Shown: one piece after another, positions 5,012 through 5,230 of the stretch
Layout of the letters: the number at the start of each line of letters is the position of its first letter
Numbering within the stretch: the stretch's first letter is position 1
Source: Flavobacterium sp.
GTDB lineage: Bacteria; Bacteroidota; Bacteroidia; Flavobacteriales; Flavobacteriaceae
Length of the DNA: 5,230 nt
Direction: 5' to 3'
NCBI RefSeq assembly: GCF_003525665.1
Contig: NZ_DQDX01000194.1
Span: 11,572-16,801, forward strand
Notes under the pieces: generated by a model
What the model was told of the DNA's origin: nothing
What the model saw: only the letters and a program-made list of their open reading frames with translations
Databases searched by the model: none
Translations under genes and position numbers: made by a program

Positions 5012-5230
5012 ATGGACAGTGAACAAATAGAAATGTATGAATATGCTCGAAAGAGAATTAAACAAAAAAAAGGGCTTTATACCCATTTTGTAGTATTCTT
5101 TTTAGCTAGTATTTTTCTTTTTATCGCAAATAAATTGATGAATATTGGCGAACCAAATAATTGGTACATTTGGGCAATTACCATTTGGCTATTTATTTTT
5201 ATACTTCATTTTATAAAAGTATTTATTTTA
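5012..5230 (+). CDS. 2TM-domain membrane protein, 3' end missing
   Basis: The frame is open from the ATG at 5012 to the end of the window, 73 codons with no stop, so the gene is cut by the window edge. The N-terminus YEYARKRIKQKKGLYTHFVV (residues 9-28) is typical of the 2TM domain family (PF13239). It is followed by a hydrophobic helix near 24-40, a short loop with GEPNNWYIW (46-54), and a second helix near 51-73. Most members are small integral membrane proteins of unknown function; in Bacteroidota some are fused to or lie near LytTR-type regulators, but no such domain can be seen here. A promoter-like element and a palindrome lie upstream. The start is supported by the promoter position and by the family N-terminus; a later in-frame ATG at residue 8 is possible. 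Confidence 0.8.
   Translation, partial: MDSEQIEMYEYARKRIKQKKGLYTHFVVFFLASIFLFIANKLMNIGEPNNWYIWAITIWLFIFILHFIKVFIL

Overview
The window looks like an AT-rich chromosomal fragment from a member of the Flavobacteriaceae, most likely Flavobacterium or a close relative. This rests on the gene families present: an XrtF-type exosortase with its dedicated partner, an HYC_CC_PP protein, a 2TM-domain protein, and a TonB-dependent receptor with a Cys-Cys plug. It also rests on Bacteroidota-style promoter boxes (TTG, then TAnnTTTG) and on A-rich regions before start codons in place of a clear Shine-Dalgarno sequence. It is probably a whole assembly contig rather than a cut from a larger one. Its first ten bases equal the 3' end of the Nextera transposase adapter, and its last gene runs off the end without a stop.

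Bases 33-2873 (minus strand) hold a three-gene unit, read in the order HYC_CC_PP small secreted protein, TonB-dependent receptor, secreted heavy-metal-associated (HMA) domain protein. All three carry adjacent-cysteine pairs and all three have export signals. The gaps are short (52 and 20 bases), and one upstream promoter box is visible. Together they look like an envelope relay for a soft metal, with copper the best guess; direction and substrate are not shown by the sequence. The 52-base gap after the first gene is almost filled by a 13-bp stem-loop that forms best in the minus-strand RNA.

Bases 2920-3895 (minus strand) hold the exosortase XrtF gene and, overlapping its 3' end by 26 bases, the exosortase F-associated membrane protein. 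No sorting substrate is encoded here. The XrtF start is best placed at a TTG codon, because a promoter appears to lie over the upstream GTG alternative.

Bases 3968-4420 (plus strand) encode a single-domain GAF protein of the free methionine-(R)-sulfoxide reductase type. It is divergent from xrtF and its promoter lies only a few bases from the xrtF promoter. A perfect 12-bp hairpin (4426-4458) then serves as a shared terminator with the convergent gene at 4478-4774, a small stand-alone isoamylase early-set (CBM48-like) protein.

Bases 4775-5011 are a 237-base divergent intergenic region with a perfect 18-bp palindrome centred on CG, which resembles an operator, and a promoter for the last gene. 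That gene (5012 onward) is a partial 2TM-domain membrane protein.
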